Assembly (NCBI GenBank): GCA_963751105.1
Contig: CAVVTG010000002.1
Coordinates: 62,001-126,000, forward strand
DNA from: JACVRW01 sp963751105
GTDB lineage: Bacteria > Actinomycetota > Thermoleophilia > Solirubrobacterales > Thermoleophilaceae
Direction of reading: 5' to 3'
DNA: 64,000 nt
The notes beneath the pieces are model-generated. The model saw only the letters and a list, made by a program, of their open reading frames with translations, searched no databases and was not told where the DNA came from. The position numbers and the translations under genes are program-made. Position 1 is the first letter of the stretch. Every line of letters starts with the position of its first letter. Of the stretch, positions 60,282 through 64,000 are shown piece by piece.

Positions 60282-60692
60282 TCAGTCGTCCGAGGGCGCC
60301 TCGGACATGACCTCCCGGACGTCGATCCACTCGTACAGCGGGCCCCCGCCCGGGCCGGGCTCGGAGGAGATGTAGGCCGCGAGCTCGACCGCGCGCTCGT
60401 GCGACTCCACGTCCACCGTGTACCAGCCCGCCACGAGATCGCTGGTCTCGGGCAGCGGGCCGTCGGTGGTCACCGGCGCGGCGTCCGGACCGCCGTAGCG
60501 CACCCAGGTTTGCGCCGGCGTGAGGGCCTGCCCGTCGACGTACTCGCCGTTCTCCCTGAGCAGCTCGCCGACGTGCTTGAGGAAGGCGAAGTGCGCCTCC
60601 ACGTCCTCGGGGGCCCACTGGTCTATCGGGGGGAAGGGATGGTGCGGCTCCGGGCCGCCGCGGTAGTGCTTGAGCAGCAGGTACTTCGGCAT
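60282..60692 (-). CDS. YciI/DGPF-family protein
   Basis: 136 residues from ATG 60692; the frame from 60779 adds a non-conserved part. PKYLLLKHYRGG, DVEAHFAFLKHVGELLRENG, the modified DGPF motif TTDGPLPETSDLVAGWYTVD and SHERAVELAAYIS are typical. YciI-related dimers bind small molecules. The gene precedes the ECF42-type sigma factor by 6 bp, which is the conserved arrangement for this group, so it may be a signal receptor or target. Confidence 0.88.
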   Translation of the reverse strand: MPKYLLLKHYRGGPEPHHPFPPIDQWAPEDVEAHFAFLKHVGELLRENGEYVDGQALTPAQTWVRYGGPDAAPVTTDGPLPETSDLVAGWYTVDVESHERAVELAAYISSEPGPGGGPLYEWIDVREVMSEAPSDD

Positions 60693-60854
60693 GGTGGTCT
60701 CCTGGTGTCGTGGGGCGCGCCTGTCGCGGCCCTTCACCTGGTGAGCGGAGCCGGTCAGAGCTTCTCGACATGGAATCACTCATCCAGCCCCCAGATCGTC
60801 GCGTAGCGGGAACCCCTTGCCCGCCTGCTTACCTCTGTGGTTGCAGCACGACGA

Positions 60855-60926
60855 TGGGCGCGGCTGGTTTCGAACCAGCGACCTCTCGCGTGTGAAGCGA
60901 GCGCTCTCCCACTGAGCTACGCGCCC
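60855..60926 (-). tRNA. tRNA-Val (anticodon CAC)
   Basis: On the minus strand the acceptor stem GGGCGCG pairs with CGCGCCC. The D arm, the anticodon stem CTCGC/GCGAG with loop TTCACAC, and the T arm GCTGG-TTCGAAA-CCAGC are all present. The anticodon is CAC, reading GTG codons. The discriminator base is A, and the 3' CCA is not encoded. Confidence 0.95.
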
Positions 60927-60986
60927 GGGAGAGGTAGAGCAGTCTAGATGGGAAGGGGCTGTGCGGGGGTGGCGGATACTTCGCCC

Positions 60987-61607
60987 GTGCGCTACTACCC
61001 ACAGCTCCCCGCCCCCCGCATCCGCGCGATTCTCGGCGACCTGGTCGTGGTCGTCCTGGTGGTCTTGTTCGCCTGGCTCGGCTTGACGGTCAACGACACC
61101 TTCGACGAGATCGCCAGCCTGGGACGCGGCGTCGAAGACGCCGGCAACTCCGTTCGTGGAGGCTTCGAGGACGCCGGTGGGCTTCTGGCCGACGTGCCGA
61201 TCGTCGGCGGCGACCTCGACGACGCGTTCAGCGAGGTGGGAGAGGAAACCGGAGGCAACACCGCGCAACTGGGGCGGGAGGGTGTGACGGCCATCGAAGA
61301 CACCGCAAGGCTGCTCGGCCTCGTGACCTTCGCCCTTCCCACCCTGATCCTCCTGCTCTGGGCGGTTCCGCGGCGGGTGGCGCGGGTGCGCAGATACAGC
61401 GCTGCCGCGCGCCTGCTCCGGGGCGCCGGCAAACCCGAGCGCCGGGAGCTGCTGGCCATGCGGGCCGCCTTCAACCTCCCGTACGAAACGCTGCTCGCGT
61501 ACACCCCGGACCCGATCGGCGCGCTCGCCGAGGGCGACTACGACCCGCTGTTGACTGCGCTGTTCGAGGACTCGGGCTTGCGGCCACCCGCGCTCACCCC
61601 TCCCTAG
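60987..61607 (+). CDS. Membrane protein of unknown function
   Basis: About 206 residues from GTG 60987 (GTG 60969 and 60948 are alternatives). Two hydrophobic segments (DLVVVVLVVLFAWLGLTV; LLGLVTFALPTLILLLWAV) frame an extracytoplasmic, Gly/Asp-rich loop with repeating GxxDAG motifs. A short Arg-rich cytosolic tail ends with ALAEGDYDPLLTALFEDSGL. No family is recognised beyond occurrence near tRNA genes in related genomes, which I cannot verify here. Confidence 0.65.
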   Translation: MRYYPQLPAPRIRAILGDLVVVVLVVLFAWLGLTVNDTFDEIASLGRGVEDAGNSVRGGFEDAGGLLADVPIVGGDLDDAFSEVGEETGGNTAQLGREGVTAIEDTARLLGLVTFALPTLILLLWAVPRRVARVRRYSAAARLLRGAGKPERRELLAMRAAFNLPYETLLAYTPDPIGALAEGDYDPLLTALFEDSGLRPPALTPP

Positions 61608-61700
61608 GCTGCCGTCATCGAGGCGCGGCGCTACTCCTACGGCGAGCGGCGGGACCAGTTCGGCGAGCTGACGCTGCCCGACGCCCATGAGCCCGTCCCG

Positions 61701-62381
61701 GTGGCCGTGCTCATCCACGGCGGCTTCTGGCGGGCCCGCTACACCCTGCGGCTGGAGGACGAGCTCGTCGCGGACCTGACCGGCCGGGGCTTCGCCGTGT
61801 GGAATCTCGAGTACCGCCGTCTGGGCTTTCGCAGCCGCGGTGGCTGGCCGGCCACGTTCGAGGACGTGGCCGCGGGGATCGACCGGCTCGGGCGGCTCGA
61901 CGAGTCGCTCGACACCTCGCGGATCTTCGCCGTGGGCCACTCCGCGGGCGGTCACCTCGCCTTCTGGGCTGCCGCGCGTCGCGGGCTGCCCGCAGACGTG
62001 CCCGGAGCCGAGCCTGCCATCCGCCTGGCGGGAGCGGTGGCCCAGGCCGGCGTGGTCGACCTGCGCGAGGCGGACCGGCTCGGCCTGTCGCGCGGGGTGG
62101 TGCGCACGCTGATGGGCGGCCCCCCGGGCAAGCTGCCGCAGCGCTACGACGCCGCATCGCCGATCGAACGCCTCCCGCTCGGGCTGCCCCAGCTCCTCGT
62201 CCACGGCGAGGCCGACGACGTCGTGCCGGTTCAGATCGCCCGGCGCTACCACGAGCGCGCGCGGGAATCCGGCGACCCGTGCGAGCTCGTCAGCCTGCCC
62301 GGAGTGGGGCACATGGAGCACCTCGACCCCGGCTCCGGCGCCTGGGACGCGGTGATCCGCTGGCTGGAGGACCAGACATGA
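61701..62381 (+). CDS. Alpha/beta hydrolase, probable kynurenine formamidase
   Basis: As read, 226 residues from GTG 61701, but homologous-looking sense (EARRYSYGERRDQFGELTLP) extends upstream to about 61617 where only ATC or GTC codons occur, so the true start is unclear. AVLIHGGFWRARYTL holds the HGGxW oxyanion motif of kynurenine formamidases; the nucleophile is in VGHSAGGHLAFW; acid and His are in VHGEADDVVPV and GVGHMEHLD. It overlaps the kynureninase start by 4 bp. The predicted reaction is N-formylkynurenine to kynurenine and formate. Confidence 0.78.
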   Translation: MAVLIHGGFWRARYTLRLEDELVADLTGRGFAVWNLEYRRLGFRSRGGWPATFEDVAAGIDRLGRLDESLDTSRIFAVGHSAGGHLAFWAAARRGLPADVPGAEPAIRLAGAVAQAGVVDLREADRLGLSRGVVRTLMGGPPGKLPQRYDAASPIERLPLGLPQLLVHGEADDVVPVQIARRYHERARESGDPCELVSLPGVGHMEHLDPGSGAWDAVIRWLEDQT

Positions 62382-63607
62382 CGGCCCGCGAGCGCGCCGA
62401 GCGGCTCGACGCCGAGGACCCGTTGGCCTCGTTCCGCGAGCGCTTCGTGCTCGGCGATCCGGACACCATCTATCTAGACGGGAACTCGCTCGGCCGCCTG
62501 CCGCTGGCCACCCGGCAGCGGCTGGCCGACCTCACCGAGCAGTGGGGGTCCGAGCTGGTGGACGCCTGGGAGGAATGGATCGACCTCCCGGTCCAGGCGG
62601 GCGACCTGATCGGCCGCGCCGTGATCGGCGCGCAGCCGGGCGAGACGATCGTCTCGGACTCCACCACGATCAACCTCTACAAGCTGGCGGCGGCGCTCCT
62701 GGCCACCCGCCCGGGCGCGATCCTCGTGCCCCGCGACGAGTTCCCCACCGACCGCTACGTGCTCGAGGGCCTGGCCGCGGCGCACGGCCGGGAGCTGCAC
62801 CAGTTCGAGAGCGATCCGATCGACGGTCCGCTCGCCGGCCACGTCGAGCGAGCCTGCGCCGAGGCCGGCGAGGTGGCGCTCCTGTGTCTGTCGCACGTGC
62901 ACTATCGCTCCGGGGCGCTGGCCGACACGCTCGCCGTCGAGGCGGCCGCGGCCGCGCCGGTGATCTGGGACCTCAGCCATTCCGGCGGGGTGGTCACGCC
63001 CGAGGGCATCGGGCTGGCCGTGGGCTGCACCTATAAGTACCTGAACGCGGGCCCGGGCGCGCCCGCCTACCTCTACGTGCGCGAGGACCTCCAGCCCGGA
63101 CTCCGAACGCCCATCCAGGGCTGGTTCGGCCAGCGCGAGCAGTTCGACATGCAGCGGCCCTTCGACCCCGAGTCGGGCGTGCGCGGCTTCCTCACCGGCA
63201 CGCCCAACGTACCCGCGCTGACGGCGATCGAGGAGGGAGCCCGGCTCGTGGAGGAGGCGGGCATAGAACGCCTCACGGCCAAGGCGCAACGGCTCACGGC
63301 CTATCTGGTCGAGCTGCACGACGAGTGGCTTGCGCCGCTCGGCTTCGAGCTCGGCAGTCCGCGCCCGGCCGAGCGACGAGGCGCCCACGTGAGCCTGCGC
63401 CACCCGGAGGCGTGGGCGCTGTGCCGCGCGCTGATCGAGATCGAGCGAGTGATCCCGGACCACCGCGGCCCGGACTCGCTGCGGCTCGGCCTGCCGCCCC
63501 TCTACACCCGCTTCGTGGACGTGCACGACGCGCTCGACCGGCTGCGCTCGCTGGCTGACAGCGGGCGCCACCGCGAGGTTGACAGTGCCCGGCGGCGTGT
63601 GACCTGA
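62378..63607 (+). CDS. kynU: Kynureninase
   Basis: 409 residues from ATG 62378, a PLP fold-type I enzyme. YLDGNSLGRLPLATRQRLAD, IVSDSTTINLYKLAAALL, VIWDLSHSGGVV (Asp contacting the cofactor) and CTYKYLNAGPGAPAYLYV (Schiff-base Lys) are kynureninase hallmarks, followed by GWFGQREQFDM. It cleaves kynurenine to anthranilate and alanine, or 3-hydroxykynurenine to 3-hydroxyanthranilate. Coupled to the probable formamidase by a 4-bp overlap. No tryptophan dioxygenase is in the window. Confidence 0.93.
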   Translation: MTARERAERLDAEDPLASFRERFVLGDPDTIYLDGNSLGRLPLATRQRLADLTEQWGSELVDAWEEWIDLPVQAGDLIGRAVIGAQPGETIVSDSTTINLYKLAAALLATRPGAILVPRDEFPTDRYVLEGLAAAHGRELHQFESDPIDGPLAGHVERACAEAGEVALLCLSHVHYRSGALADTLAVEAAAAAPVIWDLSHSGGVVTPEGIGLAVGCTYKYLNAGPGAPAYLYVREDLQPGLRTPIQGWFGQREQFDMQRPFDPESGVRGFLTGTPNVPALTAIEEGARLVEEAGIERLTAKAQRLTAYLVELHDEWLAPLGFELGSPRPAERRGAHVSLRHPEAWALCRALIEIERVIPDHRGPDSLRLGLPPLYTRFVDVHDALDRLRSLADSGRHREVDSARRRVT

Positions 63608-63614
63608 GCGCCCT

Positions 63615-64000
63615 CTACAGAGCCACGATCGCGTCGATCTCCACGTCGGCGCCCTTGGGCAGCGCCGCCACGCCGACGGCCACCCGAGCCGGCGGATCGT
63701 CACCCTCGAAGAACTGCGCGTAGACCTCGTTCACCCGCGTGAAGTCGCCCATGTCGGTGAGGTAGACGGTCAGCCGCACGGCCTGGCGAAGCGAGGCGCC
63801 CGCCGCGTCGCAGACCGCCGTCAGGTTCTCGAGGCAGCGGCGCGCCTGGCCCTCGACGTCGGTCTTCACGATCTCGCCCGTGGAAGGATCGAGCGGTATC
63901 TGCCCGGAGCAGAACAGCAGCGAGCCGGTGCGGATCGCCTGGCTGTAGGGACCGATCGCCGCCGGGGCGGCGTCGGTGGAAACGGGCGTGCGCAGAGCCA
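63615..64000 (-). CDS. RidA family (YjgF/YER057c) protein, cut by the window edge
   Basis: The readable frame begins at ALRTPVSTDAAPAAIGPYSQ, with the start codon lying only one base outside the window (positions 63999-64000 supply its TG). LLFCSGQIPLDPSTGEI and ARRCLENLTAVCDAAGASL, then VNEVYAQFFEGDDPPARVAV, cut here to VYAQFFEGDDPPARVAV, are RidA hallmarks, with the catalytic Arg in PPARVAV. Members hydrolyse reactive enamine/imine intermediates made by PLP enzymes. Next to kynureninase this is a fitting function. Convergent, 7 bp apart. Confidence 0.9.
   Translation of the reverse strand, partial: ALRTPVSTDAAPAAIGPYSQAIRTGSLLFCSGQIPLDPSTGEIVKTDVEGQARRCLENLTAVCDAAGASLRQAVRLTVYLTDMGDFTRVNEVYAQFFEGDDPPARVAVGVAALPKGADVEIDAIVAL

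Overview
The window is a GC-rich, densely packed chromosomal segment of an actinobacterium. Many GTG/TTG starts, 1-11 bp gene overlaps, and families such as DUF2252, LtrA, orphan AbiEi/DUF559 proteins, DUF3618/holin cassettes and ECF42-type sigma factors point to the class Thermoleophilia (Solirubrobacterales or Gaiellales relatives). This placement is inferred from gene content, because no rRNA gene is present. One tRNA (Val, CAC) is present. I see no phage, insertion sequence, CRISPR array or origin.

Layout. 0-6.5 kb: small enzymes, then a GntR regulator facing a dimethylglycine/sarcosine-dehydrogenase-like FAD/GcvT protein coupled to a choline-kinase-like phosphotransferase. 6.5-13.7 kb: ion-transport genes (two CPA-type antiporters, an ArsB/NhaD-type transporter, a CBS protein) and a two-component system. 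13.9-24.1 kb: a catabolic region with an APC permease, FGGY kinase, glutamine-synthetase-like ligase, two PuuD-type hydrolases, aldehyde dehydrogenase, SDR dehydrogenase, cupin and a class I amidotransferase. This fits a gamma-glutamylation pathway, and the presence of an alcohol dehydrogenase but no amine oxidase suggests an amino alcohol such as ethanolamine. 24.1-29.4 kb: a membrane protein, YqgE, and an MBOAT acyltransferase with three SGNH hydrolases. 29.4-43.1 kb: mixed membrane, lipid and envelope genes (DUF2254, DUF3089, LtrA, thioesterase, glycosyltransferase, NodB deacetylase, FUSC, acyl-CoA dehydrogenase, membrane-anchored PI-PLC-like protein). 43.1-49.4 kb: small stress/envelope proteins, then a sulfatase-like protein facing a GH79-like glycosidase. 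49.4-53 kb: transaldolase, an ArsR/SRPBCC pair with a palindromic operator on the start codon, VOC and SnoaL proteins. 53-58.4 kb: stress-type cluster (DUF7144, amphi-Trp, diacylglycerol-kinase-like, DUF2252, DUF1269, K+ channel, ferritin-like). 58.6-64 kb: truncated TetR, ECF42-type sigma factor with YciI partner, tRNA-Val, then kynurenine formamidase/kynureninase/RidA.

Nine apparent single-base slips break otherwise well-conserved genes, most of them in short G or C runs. They are concentrated in 6.8-20.6 kb, with one at 43.6 kb. Sequencing or assembly error is the simplest explanation, so these genes may be intact in the organism. They are marked individually. No system in the window is clearly new. 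The most informative leads are the gamma-glutamyl amino-alcohol region, the MBOAT/SGNH cluster, the sulfatase homolog with Thr at the catalytic site, the ArsR operator and the hairpin before the AbiEi-like gene.
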